Source: Planctomycetota bacterium (lineage in GTDB: Bacteria > Planctomycetota > UBA1135 > GCA-002686595). Taken from it: a stretch of DNA of 64,000 nucleotides. Position 1 is the stretch's first letter, and the number at the start of each line of letters is the position of its first letter. The stretch spans positions 21,191 to 85,190 of the forward strand of contig DUDB01000056.1 in the NCBI GenBank assembly GCA_012959525.1, given 5' to 3'. Shown here piece by piece: positions 1 to 9,700 of this stretch. The notes beneath the pieces were generated by a model. The model did no database searches. It saw nothing but the letters and a program-made list of their open reading frames with translations, and was not told the origin of the DNA. A program made the position numbers and the translations under genes.

Positions 1-514
1 CCGGACTTTTTTCTGAATCGTTGATGGCCTGGATCTTGCGCATCTGGGCCAGGGGCACGTAGCGCGAATCTGGCTGGACCGCGATCAGGTGATCCACCGT
101 GGAGACGACCTTGTCCAACTCGCCCATGATCTCGTGGACCTGCACCAAGCGGTACAGGGCGTAGGCGAATGACCAGGGCTTGCGACGAGGCGGCTCGGTC
201 ATGCCAGCGAGGAAGTTCTCCAAGCCGTCGAGCGCGTCCATGATCATCTCGTCACCGATAGCGGCGTCCGCCTGATCGACGTCCTGGGGCTTGGAACTGA
301 ACTCCACGAACAGGACTCCATCAGACAATGCCGTCTGGGTCTTGCTGCCCGCCTTGTACGTCACGAAATCCAAATTCTCGGACTGAACCGTGACATCCTC
401 GATGGAGGTTCCATCGATCATGTAGATGGTGTCCGCCTGGGCGGGGACCGTCAGGATCGAGAGGGCGGCGAGGGCACCGGTGAGGGCAAGTGATGAAGAT
501 TTCTTGGAGAGCAT
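1..514 (-). CDS. Secreted protein of unknown function, truncated by the window edge
   Basis: The reading frame opens at an ATG whose complement is at 512-514 and stays open to base 1, so the C-terminus lies outside the window and 171 codons are visible. The first 27 residues form a typical Sec signal peptide (two lysines, a hydrophobic core, then P-A-Q-A before a likely cleavage site). The mature part begins with a short beta-rich segment (DTIYMIDGTSIEDVTV), followed by an alpha-helical region ending near 'VQPDSRYVPLAQMRKI', which looks like the start of a repeat-type helical array. I do not recognise a named family. An exported or periplasmic location is inferred from the signal peptide. The next gene upstream is the convergently irrelevant DJ-1 gene on the same strand, 137 bp away. 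Confidence 0.7.
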   Translation of the reverse strand, partial: MLSKKSSSLALTGALAALSILTVPAQADTIYMIDGTSIEDVTVQSENLDFVTYKAGSKTQTALSDGVLFVEFSSKPQDVDQADAAIGDEMIMDALDGLENFLAGMTEPPRRKPWSFAYALYRLVQVHEIMGELDKVVSTVDHLIAVQPDSRYVPLAQMRKIQAINDSEKSP

Positions 515-651
515 GAATCAGCTGGGGAGAGGAGGGAGGATTGCCTGGGCTATCCGATCCATGAGGCCCGGTTACTACGCGAATGGGGACCCAAAGGGCC
601 CTGGAGCCATCATTGAGGGGCAAAGAGGATACGGGCGGGTTCTGGAACCTG

Positions 652-1230
652 TCAATGTGTGGAGGGGGGAACGGCGACCACCATGGCTGCGGCCAACTCC
701 TCGGCCTTGGCAACCCCACAGATCTCCTCAACCAAGGCTAGGGCGAACTCCATGGAGGTGCCCGGGCCCTGGCTGGTGATCAACGCTCCGCTGCGCACGA
801 CCCGTGGCTCGGAGCACACTTCCGCTTCTCCGAGACGCTCACGGACGGCGGGATGGGAGGTCACCCGCTGCCCCGCTTCAATCCCCGCACGGGCCAGCAC
901 CATGGGTGCCGCACAGATCGCGGCAACCAGCGAGCCCCTCCCGTGGAGATCGCGCACCAATCCGAGCAGGCGCTCGTCCTCCATCATGGCGAGCGTTCCC
1001 TCCATTCCACCCGGCAGACAAACGGCACCGAAAACGGAGAGGTCCAGATCCGCGAGAACGGCATCCGCCTGGAGGGTCATCTCGTGCGCGCCCCGCACCT
1101 GCAAGCTCCCCAGCGCAGCCACCGTCACGTCCAGATCGGCACGCCGCAGCACGTCAATCACGGTCACAGCTTCGATCTCTTCAAAGCCATCCGCAAGGGG
1201 CATAAGGATCTTGGGTGTCTGATTCGTCAT
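652..1230 (-). CDS. DJ-1/PfpI family protein
   Basis: A 192-residue protein of the DJ-1/ThiJ/PfpI superfamily (single-domain class I glutamine-amidotransferase fold). The N-terminus KILMPLADGFEEIEAV carries the conserved acidic residue near position 18. The nucleophile elbow AAICAAP places the reactive cysteine near residue 106. Length and motifs fit the DJ-1 branch, whose members are variously reported as deglycases, chaperones or redox sensors; which applies here cannot be told from sequence. The frame is open further upstream, but that extension would overlap the divergent DUF523 gene. I chose ATG 1230 because TACAAG lies 6 nt before it; ATG 1236 is nearly as good. Confidence 0.85.
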   Translation of the reverse strand: MTNQTPKILMPLADGFEEIEAVTVIDVLRRADLDVTVAALGSLQVRGAHEMTLQADAVLADLDLSVFGAVCLPGGMEGTLAMMEDERLLGLVRDLHGRGSLVAAICAAPMVLARAGIEAGQRVTSHPAVRERLGEAEVCSEPRVVRSGALITSQGPGTSMEFALALVEEICGVAKAEELAAAMVVAVPPSTH

Positions 1231-1255
1231 GGGCATCTTGTACGCGGAGGATGTG

Positions 1256-1261
1256 TAGACT
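1256..1261 (+). promoter_or_regulatory. -10 box (TAGACT), leaderless geometry
   Basis: TAGACT ends exactly 6 nt before the ATG at 1268, so transcription would begin at or next to the start codon. No Shine-Dalgarno site is present. One of a set of similarly placed hexamers in this window. Confidence 0.5.
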
Positions 1262-1267
1262 GGAACG

Positions 1268-1723
1268 ATGGCTGAGGCCAACCTGGAACCCGTACTGGTC
1301 AGCGCGTGCCTGCTTGGCCAGGCTTGCCGCTACGATGGCAGAGATTGCCTGCGGCCTATCCTAGTGGAACGCCTGACCGCCGAGGGTTGCCGTCCGGTCC
1401 CGTTTTGTCCCGAAGAAGCCGGCGGCCTGGGCACACCCCGTCCCGCAGCCTGGATCGAGCGGGGCGATGCGGAGCAAGTGCTTGAGGGCCAGGCCGCCGT
1501 CGTGACCCACGAGGGCGTTGAGTGCACGGAGGCGTTCCGCTCCGGCGCGGATCAGGCCCTTCAGGTTTGCCGGGAGAATTCCATCGAACGCGCCTATCTC
1601 AAGGAGGGCTCGCCCTCATGCGGGGTCTGCCAAACTCACGTGGATGGAGAGCGGGTCGACGGCTCCGGGGTGACCGCCGCCCACCTAGCCCGCGCCGGAA
1701 TAGAGGTGCGAGGGGTCGACTGA
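1268..1723 (+). CDS. DUF523 family protein
   Basis: A 151-residue cytosolic protein with the three hallmarks of DUF523 (YbbK-like): SACLLGQACRYDG at the N-terminus, a central P-F-C-P-E-x-x-G-G-L-x-x-P-R segment, and LKEGSPSCGVC towards the C-terminus. The conserved cysteines and glycines suggest a nucleotide- or metal-binding pocket, but the biochemical role of the family is not established. Full length for the family. It is transcribed divergently from the DJ-1 gene with only about 37 bp between starts, so their promoters overlap. Confidence 0.85.
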   Translation: MAEANLEPVLVSACLLGQACRYDGRDCLRPILVERLTAEGCRPVPFCPEEAGGLGTPRPAAWIERGDAEQVLEGQAAVVTHEGVECTEAFRSGADQALQVCRENSIERAYLKEGSPSCGVCQTHVDGERVDGSGVTAAHLARAGIEVRGVD

Positions 1724-1740
1724 AGACCCGACGCGAGCGC

Positions 1741-2529
1741 TCACCTTGCCCGCGGCCTTGCCACCACAAGCACGTGAAAGCCGAGGAGGGATAGGCCGGG
1801 TATGGCGCACAGGATGCGGTCGAGGCCGATGAACAGGCGTGTGATCCAGGCGTTCCCCGGAATGAAGCGCAGGATGCCCAGGTGGTCGGGGAATCCCGCG
1901 AACACGTAGGCGAAGATCCCGTAGCGCCAGACACGTGTCACCTCGAATCCGGCCTGCTCGCACAGGCCGACGATGCCCTTCTTGGTGAACCCCTGATCGC
2001 CCACGTCAAAGTGCGGGCTCCTGGCGTACAGGATCGCCCGCGCCAGACGGATGAAGGGGTTGTCGTTGCAGGGCTCGCTCATGATCAGGACGCCATCCTC
2101 ACCCAGGGCCTTGCGGCAGTGAGTCAGGAAAGCCACGTGGTCTCGGGTGTGATGTAGCGAGCCCTTGCAGAACACGGCGTCAAAGCAGGCCGGACGGAAC
2201 GGCAGGCGCTCGGCGTCGCCGGTCACCAGCCTTGCTTCGGACACGTACTGGTCGGAGACGCGCAGCATCTCGTGGCTGATGTCGAGCCCCACGGCGCCCG
2301 GGTGATGCTCACAGAGTTCCGCCAGAAAGAAACCCGTGCCGCAACCCAGATCCAGAATGCGGCCGGCCCCCGCAGGGACCTGTCCTATCATCTCGGCGTG
2401 CCAGTCCTGCTGGAATAGACGGCTGAACTTGAAGGAGTAGCGGTACGCATAGCGCGGCGCGAGCTCCTTGTGGAGCTCGATCTGCGCCTTGGCGTTTGAA
2501 CCGGAGGCCTTTGAATCCGAGGAGGTCAT
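1741..2529 (-). CDS. Class I SAM-dependent methyltransferase
   Basis: A 262-residue protein with a Methyltransf_11-type Rossmann fold. Motif I is ILDLGCGTGFF around residues 57-67. The acidic residue ending strand 2 is in VGLDIS, motif II-like DAERLPF precedes the FDAVFCKGSLHH segment, and a post-motif strand reads VLIMSEP. The C-terminal 60 residues are hydrophobic (AYVFAGFPDHLG... LLGFHVLVVARP), suggesting a lipid or quinone-like substrate or membrane association. Its ATG overlaps the stop of the upstream Nudix gene (TCAT, 2526-2529), so the two are translationally coupled. The substrate is unknown. Confidence 0.85.
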   Translation of the reverse strand: MTSSDSKASGSNAKAQIELHKELAPRYAYRYSFKFSRLFQQDWHAEMIGQVPAGAGRILDLGCGTGFFLAELCEHHPGAVGLDISHEMLRVSDQYVSEARLVTGDAERLPFRPACFDAVFCKGSLHHTRDHVAFLTHCRKALGEDGVLIMSEPCNDNPFIRLARAILYARSPHFDVGDQGFTKKGIVGLCEQAGFEVTRVWRYGIFAYVFAGFPDHLGILRFIPGNAWITRLFIGLDRILCAIPGLSLLGFHVLVVARPRAR

Positions 2530-2933
2530 GGACTTGGAGCGATTCTAGCCAGCAGGGCAGCCACAATGGGAAGGTCGGCTGCCGCCAACTCCACCTCTCC
2601 CATCTTCAGGGGGTCCAGCCAAGCCACGCGGTCGTGATCGCTCAAGCGCAGCTCAGGGGCCGGCAGGTCGTCCGGCAGGTCCACCAGAAAGGCCGAGAGC
2701 TCCAAGCTCAGTTCGGGGTAGGCATGTCGGGTGGTGACCAAGTGGGCCCCGATGGTCACGCTGAGGTCCAATTCTTCGGCCAGTTCCCGTGCCAGGGCCT
2801 CTCGGGGCTCCTCTCCTTCCTCAATCTTGCCCCCGGGGAACTCCCACTTGCCTGCCAACCACTCAGGGGCCGTGCGGCGGGCCAATAGAACCCGGCCCCG
2901 GTGCTGAAGGACTGCGGCGGTGACGTGCAACAT
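2526..2933 (-). CDS. Nudix hydrolase, MutT-like
   Basis: A 135-residue Nudix protein. The Nudix box GX5EX7REUXEEXGU is seen as GGKIEEGEEPREALARELAE with E-E-L following, starting near residue 33. Preceding WLAGKWEFPGG and the N-terminal VTAAVLQHRGRVLLARR match the MutT branch, which hydrolyses oxidised (d)NTPs such as 8-oxo-dGTP. The open frame continues upstream to 3656, but that extension runs antisense through the SGNH gene and has no family similarity. ATG 2933 gives the standard MutT length. A TACACT hexamer lies about 28 nt upstream. Coupled by ATGA overlap to the methyltransferase. The exact substrate is an inference. Confidence 0.85.
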   Translation of the reverse strand: MLHVTAAVLQHRGRVLLARRTAPEWLAGKWEFPGGKIEEGEEPREALARELAEELDLSVTIGAHLVTTRHAYPELSLELSAFLVDLPDDLPAPELRLSDHDRVAWLDPLKMGEVELAAADLPIVAALLARIAPSP

Positions 2934-3030
2934 GGATGGCTGGGCCGGGGGGGCCCACAAGAGTGTAGAGCCAAGTGGGCCAAGCACAGAGTCCAACGGG
3001 CGCTCCGTGACTTGCAGCCGCGCGCCTGTG

Positions 3031-3036
3031 TACGCT
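3031..3036 (+). promoter_or_regulatory. -10 box (TACGCT), leaderless geometry
   Basis: TACGCT ends 6 nt before ATG 3043. It is preceded by TG, as in extended -10 elements. It supports ATG 3043 as the start of the SGNH gene. Confidence 0.5.
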
Positions 3037-3042
3037 GCCCCC

Positions 3043-3789
3043 ATGCGCGTTTGCAGTCTGATCCCGGTTTCCCTGATGGGCGGTGCCCTCTTGGCGGTGC
3101 TCGCCTGGAACGACGTGCTCCCGGGCGGCTGGACGCTCCGGGGGTGGATCACCCCCCACGCCGACCGAGAGGCCCGCGAGCAGGCCGAGTACTCCGCAAG
3201 CCGCATGGTCCAAATCGAAGAGCTCTGCGCCAACGCGCAGCCGGGCGCCATCGCCTTCCTGGGCTCCTCCACCATCGAGCGCTTTCCACTGGCCGAGCTG
3301 TTCCCTGGCAAGAACTGTCTCAATCTGGGCATCGGCAACGAGTCCACGTCCGCCTTGATCGACCGCCTGGAGCGCAGCGTGCCGGAGGGCATCGCGGGCG
3401 CCGTCCTATATGTAGGCAGTATCGACTTCCGCGACCAACACCGCCGCCCGGAGGGAATCGCCGCACTGGCCGGTGAGATCCTCGATAAATTGCGCGCGGG
3501 GAGTCCCGAACTGCCCCTGGCGCTCATCGGCGTGCTACCTGAACAGTCCATGGACGCTCCCTTTGTGAGCGAGCTGGGCCAGGTCAACGCAGTTTTGCTG
3601 GCCCTTTGCCATGAAAGGGGCTGCGCGTTCGTAGCAACGGCCCGGCCACCGATCACGGACCCAAACGGCAGCCTGAACCCGGAAGTGGCAGCCGACCGAC
3701 TACACCTGGGCCCAGAGGGCTACTTACACCTGGCACGCTGGCTCACTGAAGACGGCGGCGCCCTGGGCCAACTCCTCCAAACCGACTGA
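3043..3789 (+). CDS. SGNH/GDSL-like hydrolase, membrane-anchored or exported
   Basis: A 248-residue protein beginning with an N-terminal hydrophobic segment (residues 5-22; anchor or signal). Block I is FLGSSTIERF with the putative nucleophile Ser at about residue 76. Block II is NLGIGNEST, and block V is DRLHLGPEGY carrying the Asp-x-x-His pair. Block III reads VGSIDFRD, so the usual Asn of Gly-x-Asn-Asp is replaced by Ile; activity may be altered. SGNH enzymes act as lipases, acyl-esterases or carbohydrate O-acetyl transferases/esterases. It is followed 15 bp later by a flippase gene, which suggests a role in decorating an exported glycan. The start is chosen from the leaderless -10 box. 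Confidence 0.75.
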   Translation: MRVCSLIPVSLMGGALLAVLAWNDVLPGGWTLRGWITPHADREAREQAEYSASRMVQIEELCANAQPGAIAFLGSSTIERFPLAELFPGKNCLNLGIGNESTSALIDRLERSVPEGIAGAVLYVGSIDFRDQHRRPEGIAALAGEILDKLRAGSPELPLALIGVLPEQSMDAPFVSELGQVNAVLLALCHERGCAFVATARPPITDPNGSLNPEVAADRLHLGPEGYLHLARWLTEDGGALGQLLQTD

Positions 3790-3804
3790 CCCCTCCCCTC
3801 ACCC

Positions 3805-5343
3805 GTGCTCAAAAACATCGGCTCCAACTGGGCTCTGAACGCCATTCAGATCCTGGTGTTCATGGTGCTCACACCCTTCGTGGTGAGCACCTTGGGAACC
3901 GATCTGTACGGCGGCTGGGTCACGCTGATCTCGCTTACCGGCGTGCTGCAGTTGCTCATCCTGGGCATTCCGATGGCGTCTGTGCGCTACATCGCCGAGC
4001 ACGTGGCCAAGGACGACACGGACGCCGCCAACCGCGCCCTCTCCACCTGCATGGCCATCACCATGGGAATGGGCGCCGTGGCCGTTCTGGTCGGAGGCGC
4101 GTTGTTCTTCGGCCTGACGGGCTACCTCACCAGCGATGCCTGGTCCCTCACGGCCGAGCAGATGAGCGACGCAAGAGCAGCCTTCGTGATCGTGGTCGCC
4201 AACCTCGCCTTCGGTTTCCTGGCGCGCCTGCCCTATGGGGTTTTTGACGCGCACCAAGACTTCATCGCTCGAAACCTGATCATGGCGGGTGGGCTCATCC
4301 TACGCCTGATACTGACGCTCACCCTGCTCACCATGACCACGTCCCTGGTCGTCCTCGCCCTGGTGCAGGTTCTGACCATGGCCAGCGAGTTCGTGGTGGC
4401 CATAACCGTTTCGAAGCGCAGGCATGCGGGCATCCGTTATCGCTTGCGTAGCTTCGACCGCTCCATGGTGAAGCGTGTGTTGTCGTTCAGCGTCTACTCC
4501 ATGTTCCTCAACATGGGTGCCATGCTCGCCTTCCGCGTGGATGCGCTGGTCATCGGTGCGAACAGGGCACCCACGGACGTCACGGTCTATGACCTGGGCA
4601 ACAAGATTTTCGAACCCTTCATCGGCATCGTGCTGGCCATCGGAATGGTCGTCATGCCTGCGGCCACGGCCATGAAGGCCCGGGCCGAGGATCAGGATCT
4701 GCAGGAGCTGTTCCTCAAGTGGTCGAAGATCTGCATGAGCCTTGTGCTGCTCATCGGCGGCTACCTGCTGATCGTCGGGCCCGAGTTCCTGAGCGCCTGG
4801 CTGGGCGAGGACTACGTGCCGGAGAGCGGGCGGCTCTTGCAGGTGCTGATGATCTCGTTCCTCTTGTTCCTGCCCGTGCGTGGGGTGGCCCTGCCGATTC
4901 TCATGGGCCTGGACAAGCCACGCCGCCCGGCCCTGGCGCTCCTGGTCATGGGCCTCGTGAACGTGGCCCTCTCGATTGCCCTGGTAGGTCCCTACGGCCT
5001 GCTCGGTGTGGCTCTGGGCACGGCGATCCCCAACGTGTTGTTCGCGCTGTTCGTGGCCGTGACAGCTTGCCGGGAGTTGCAGTTGGGTATCGGCCGTTAC
5101 CTGGGGCACGTGTTGCTGCGCCCCGTGTTCGGAGCCCTGTTACCCGCGGCCGGACTCTACGCCTGGAATGAGGGGCCAGGGATTGAGGGCATGCCCTCGC
5201 TCATGGTATCTGGCATCTCCTTCACGCTCCTTTACGCCCTGCTCAGCGTCTTATTCGTCTACCGCGGCGACCCACACGTGGACCTCGACGCCCAGGTGCG
5301 GCGCCTTATCGGGCGCTCCAAGAACACGGGGGGGCAGGCATGA
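3805..5343 (+). CDS. Polysaccharide-type flippase (MOP/MATE superfamily)
   Basis: A 512-residue integral membrane protein with 12-14 hydrophobic segments spread over its full length. The opening NIGSNWALNAIQILVFMVLTP and the later 'AMLAFRVDALVIGA' segment are typical of the Wzx/RfbX branch of the MOP exporter superfamily, which flips lipid-linked oligosaccharides across the inner membrane. The start is a GTG, giving MLKNIGSN at the natural N-terminal edge of TM1. The downstream SGNH gene overlaps its stop by ATGA (5340-5343), so the two are coupled. Taken with the upstream SGNH gene, this forms a three-gene unit. The substrate is unknown. Confidence 0.85.
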   Translation: MLKNIGSNWALNAIQILVFMVLTPFVVSTLGTDLYGGWVTLISLTGVLQLLILGIPMASVRYIAEHVAKDDTDAANRALSTCMAITMGMGAVAVLVGGALFFGLTGYLTSDAWSLTAEQMSDARAAFVIVVANLAFGFLARLPYGVFDAHQDFIARNLIMAGGLILRLILTLTLLTMTTSLVVLALVQVLTMASEFVVAITVSKRRHAGIRYRLRSFDRSMVKRVLSFSVYSMFLNMGAMLAFRVDALVIGANRAPTDVTVYDLGNKIFEPFIGIVLAIGMVVMPAATAMKARAEDQDLQELFLKWSKICMSLVLLIGGYLLIVGPEFLSAWLGEDYVPESGRLLQVLMISFLLFLPVRGVALPILMGLDKPRRPALALLVMGLVNVALSIALVGPYGLLGVALGTAIPNVLFALFVAVTACRELQLGIGRYLGHVLLRPVFGALLPAAGLYAWNEGPGIEGMPSLMVSGISFTLLYALLSVLFVYRGDPHVDLDAQVRRLIGRSKNTGGQA

Positions 5344-6485
5344 AGTGGCTCAATGACCTGCCCGCCCTACTGAGCATCGGTCTCGCGGCCTTCATCGTGG
5401 CCGAGACCCTGGCCCGGCTCTGGCTCTCCAAGCGTGGTCGGTACTTTGTCTTCAAGCCCGGCACGACCACGCTCATGCAGGTGGACAAGGCAACCTTTCC
5501 TGACCTCCCGACCAAGGTGCGATTCGCCATCAACGAGGCGGGTGAGCGGGGTGGGACGCCCCCGCGCACCTGGAAGGACACCTACCGCGTGCTCGTGGCT
5601 GGTGGCAGCGCGGCCGAGTGCTACCTGCTCGACCAGGAGGCGAGCTGGCCTCAGGTGCTCCAGGCGCACCTGCAGCCGCGCGCCTCAGAGTTGGGGGCAG
5701 CCCGCATCCACGTGGGCAGCATCTCCCGCTCGCTCGTGCCCTGCGAGTGCATCGCGACCATGCTGCGCCACGCTCTGCCCAACTACGAGCGCCTGGACCT
5801 CGTCATCTTGATGGTGGGCGCCAGCGACGTGGTCAACTGGCTGGAGCAGAAGACCCCGGCAACACTTGAGCGCGGGCAGATGGACGTAGGCCGCTCCTTC
5901 GACGTGCACCCCGAGGGACCCTTCGGCTACACCCTGGCCACCCTCGCCCTGCGTCGCATCGCGTCCTTCTGGTACCACAGCCTGGGCCGCCCGGTCGAGC
6001 ACCGCGAGGGTGCGGGCAAAACCATCGGGAAGAACCGTCTCATGCGCGCGAACGCCCGGGAGATCCTGGACGAGGTGCCCGACCCCACGCCCATGGCCGA
6101 CTACTTCGAGACCTGTTTCCGCGACATGGTGACCGTGGCCAAAGGCCATGCCAAGCGCGTGCTCGTCGTACGCCAGCCCTGGCTGGCCAAGGAGTTCACT
6201 CCCGAGGAGCAGGCCCGCCTGTGGAACTTCGGTGCTGGCCGCCCCTACGTGGAGGAGGTCACGACCTACTACGCCCATCACGTTGTCGACTCGCTCATGC
6301 AGCGCCTCGATTCCGCGCAGGAGCGGGTGTGTGGCGAACTCGGGGTGGAGCACCTCGACCTCATGCCCCACCTCGAGCGCAGCTTCGATACCTACTATGA
6401 CTTCCTGCACTTCACACCCAAGGGTTCCAAACGTGTGGGTGAATTGATCGGGGAGAGAGTGGTCCACGGATCAGAACATCCCTAG
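5340..6485 (+). CDS. SGNH-hydrolase-like protein with N-terminal membrane anchor
   Basis: A 381-residue protein. Residues 6-27 form one hydrophobic segment, probably an uncleaved anchor. A block I equivalent is VAGGSAAECYLLD, where Ser is the candidate nucleophile. Block III-like VILMVGASDVVNW lacks the canonical Asn but keeps Asp. The C-terminal YDFLHFTPKGSKRVGE supplies the Asp-x-x-His signature. It is longer than the first SGNH protein and not closely similar to it. Translationally coupled to the flippase (ATGA), it is likely to act on the same exported polymer, for example as an acyl transferase or esterase. That role is inferred from context. Confidence 0.7.
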   Translation: MKWLNDLPALLSIGLAAFIVAETLARLWLSKRGRYFVFKPGTTTLMQVDKATFPDLPTKVRFAINEAGERGGTPPRTWKDTYRVLVAGGSAAECYLLDQEASWPQVLQAHLQPRASELGAARIHVGSISRSLVPCECIATMLRHALPNYERLDLVILMVGASDVVNWLEQKTPATLERGQMDVGRSFDVHPEGPFGYTLATLALRRIASFWYHSLGRPVEHREGAGKTIGKNRLMRANAREILDEVPDPTPMADYFETCFRDMVTVAKGHAKRVLVVRQPWLAKEFTPEEQARLWNFGAGRPYVEEVTTYYAHHVVDSLMQRLDSAQERVCGELGVEHLDLMPHLERSFDTYYDFLHFTPKGSKRVGELIGERVVHGSEHP

Positions 6486-6763
6486 CAGGACCCGGTAGGT
6501 CGCTCCACCCGAGGTAGCGCCAGGGAAATCGGCCATGAATGGGGAACCGGGGGGGGGCATCAACGGTTCGGGTTGCCCATGAGCCAGCGGAGCCCCATCA
6601 TGGCCCCCTTGGCAATCTTCCCCATGCCCCTCGCCCTCAACCCGAACCGTCTCTCCGACGAGGTTCCTGACGCCGTTCTCGCGGCGTACACCGAGCCATC
6701 GGGGAAGAACCACTCGGCCCAACCGGCCGAGGTGTGCAGACCGCCGGACCGCGGCGTCACCCG
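6486..6763. other. 278-bp gap without a convincing gene
   Basis: Short open frames exist on both strands but none has a recognisable motif or start signal. A run of nine G residues lies at about 6549-6557. No TANNNT box sits at leaderless distance before ATG 6764, so the kinase probably has a leader that starts in this gap. The ECF sigma gene that often precedes such planctomycete kinases is not present here. Confidence 0.4.
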
Positions 6764-9700
6764 ATGAAGCCCCCTGCCGAGCCCGGCGTATCCCCCGCAA
6801 AGGACTGCGCCGACGACCACGAGGCGGCCGTCTTCGACTTCGTCGTGGCGTACCTTGACGATCGGGAGGCGGGCCGCGAGCAGGGGTTGAGTGAATACCT
6901 GAGACGATTCCCCGGGCAGGACAGCGCGATTGCAGCGGAGTACCTTCGCCAGGAGGAGTTGCAGAGCAAGCACTCGGCTGAAGTCGACCAAGAGGAGGAT
7001 CCTCTCTCGACACAATCGGAGAAGCACTCCCTGCACCGAGCCGCGCGACTGGCACGGGACAAGCCCAACAGCGCGTTCCGATTCCGGGAAGGCGAGCAGC
7101 TGGGAGACTTCCGTCTGCTGCGCCTGATAGGACGCGGGGGCATGGGAGAAGTCTGGGAGGCCAAGCAGCTCTCTCTCTCGCGGCGCGTGGCTCTCAAACT
7201 GCTACTGCCCCAACGCATCGACCAGCGTGGGCTGGACTACTTCGCGCGTGAGGCCCGGGCCGGCGGGCGCCTGGCGCACCCCGGAATCGTGTCGGTTTTT
7301 GGCACGGGCGAGGACGAGGGCCTGCACTGGATCGCGATGGAGCTTGTCGAGGACTCCTGCGACCTGCACCGCAGCATGGAAGCCATACGCGAAGAGCCGC
7401 AACTGCCCAAGGACTACTTCCGCCATGTCGCCATCTTCATGGCCCAAGTGGCCGAGGCCATGGAGGTCGCCCACGCTGCCGGCGTGATCCACCGCGACCT
7501 CAAGCCCAGCAACATTTTGGTCACGCCGGACGATCAAGCCAAGATCTCAGATTTCGGCTTGGCCAAGCTGACGGACGAGCTCTCGCTTTCCCTCTCCGGG
7601 GATCTCGTGGGCACCTACTTCTACATGAGTCCCGAGCAGATCGCCGCCAAACGCATCGGCTTGGACCATCGCACGGACATTTTCAGCTTGGGTGTGGTGC
7701 TGTACGAGATACTCACTCTCGTGCGTCCCTTCGAGGGTGACACAACCGAGCAAGTGGCCCACAGGATCATGCAGGTCGACCCGGCCTCGCCGAAGGACGT
7801 GCACTCCAAGGTGCCATCGGATCTGTCCGTGATCTGCATCAAGGCCATAGAGAAGAATCGCGAACATCGCTACGCATCCATGGGGGCACTGGCTGCGGAC
7901 TTGCGGCGACACTTGGCGCACGAGCCCATTCTGGCACGCCCTCCCACGCAGGTGCAGCGAATGCTCAAGTGGGTACAGCGCAATCCCGCCAAGGGTTCCG
8001 TCGCGGCCATTGCATTGCTTGCGCTCGTGACGATCTCGGTGCTGCTTGTGCAACTGGTGCAAAGCAACCGCTCCCTACAAACCAAGACCCGCGAAGCCGT
8101 GGCGGCTGAGAAGCACGCCTGGGAATTGGAGGGCGAGGCGCAGCTGCTAGGCTATTGGGGCAAGATTCACGCGGCGGATGCGGCCTTGCAGACGGGCCGC
8201 ATCACCGATGCGAGTCGGTACTTGGCGACCTGCTCCCCGGACCTGCGGGGGTGGGAGTGGAACTACCTGCAGCTTTCATGCGATCAGAGTCTGCACGTCC
8301 TGAGCGGGCACGAGGGCACGGTGACCTGCGCAGCGTGGGACCCCAAGGGCACGCACATCGTGTCTGGCTCGGAGGACAATACCTTGCGTATCTGGCAAGC
8401 GAGCACGGGCGCGTGCCTCGAAACGGTGCCGGTCCGTGCTCCGGTGCAATCGGTTGCCTGGAGCCCGTTGGGAATCTGGATTGCGGCGGGGCTCGAGAAC
8501 GGGGAAGTGCACCTATGGAATGTGGAAACCGGCGAGCACTCGTCCCAGAGCAAGCTGCACGCCGAGAGCGTCGTCTCGGTGCATTGGGATCAACTCGGTG
8601 AGCGCCTGCTTTCGGGTTCAACGGATCACGTTTGCATCTGGGATCCCCGCACGGACCAGGTCGCACACACAATGGCCTGGCCTACGGACATTCCTGCGGC
8701 AATACTCGACCTGCGGACTCTTGATTGGAGTGAGGACGAAAGCCTGGTGGCCCTGACAACCGGGGTCCCAAGGCCCCTCCTCTGGGATCCAGCCAGTGGA
8801 TTGCCCGCGCGGCATGTGGGCCCAATGTTTGGCAGTACCAAGAATACGCTCGCTTGGAGTCCGGGTGGCCGACACTTCCTTACGGGAGACGTTGCCGGCC
8901 GAGTGTTTCTGTGGGACGCTGACAGACTTGGCGCGCCCACGGAACTTGATCAAAATGAACAGATCCGGAACGCTGAGTCCAGCGGACTCTTGGCGAGCAT
9001 TTGGCATCCCCAGGATGGGCGCTTGCTTTGTGCGGGACGACAAGGCCTCGTGCACATGTGGAATGCGGCCACGGGGGAGTGGCTCCATGCGCTCGCGGGG
9101 CACACAGAGAGTGTGCGAGCCCTCGCCAGCAGTCCCGATGGTTCCCACTTTGTCACGGCTTCGGACGACGCGACCCTGCGCATTTGGAGTTGGGCGTACG
9201 GAGGCAGTCACAGCCCACTGCCCGAGTCGATCCTGACCCTGAACGACCTGAATTGGCACCCGGCCGGCCACTCCATCCTCACCGTTGGTTTTGGGCCTCA
9301 CTCGGCCCAAGTCATGAACGGGCTCGACGGGGATCCCGAATCAGGGTTCGCCGACGATCTGCGCCCGCTCGGGTTGGGGCTCTGGAGCCCTGATGGAGCC
9401 TTGCTGCTGACTGGGGTGACCAGCATGAGTCAAGACATTAACGGTGTTAGATCCATCGAAGATAAAACGCTGCCCGCATTGAGCCTTTGGGATGCCCAGG
9501 ATCAGAGCCTTCGGGCGACGCTGAAGGGAGCCAAAGCCAGCGTCACGTGTGCAGCGTGGAGCCCGGACAGTACGCAGGTTGCCTCCACGGTCGAGCCCAA
9601 CGCTCTTTGCATCTGGGATGTTTCGACGGGGAGTCAGCGGCTCACACTCGAGGGCCACTCCGAGGCGATCCAATGCGTGGCCTGGTCCCCGACGGGAGCT

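Noticed and set aside
2934..3656. Upstream extension of the Nudix frame
   Set aside because: It runs antisense through the SGNH gene and lacks similarity to Nudix proteins; the standard domain starts at 2933.
6573..6767. A 64-codon open frame before the kinase gene
   Set aside because: Pro/Ala-rich translation without a family motif, overlapping the kinase start; not an ECF sigma remnant as far as I can see.
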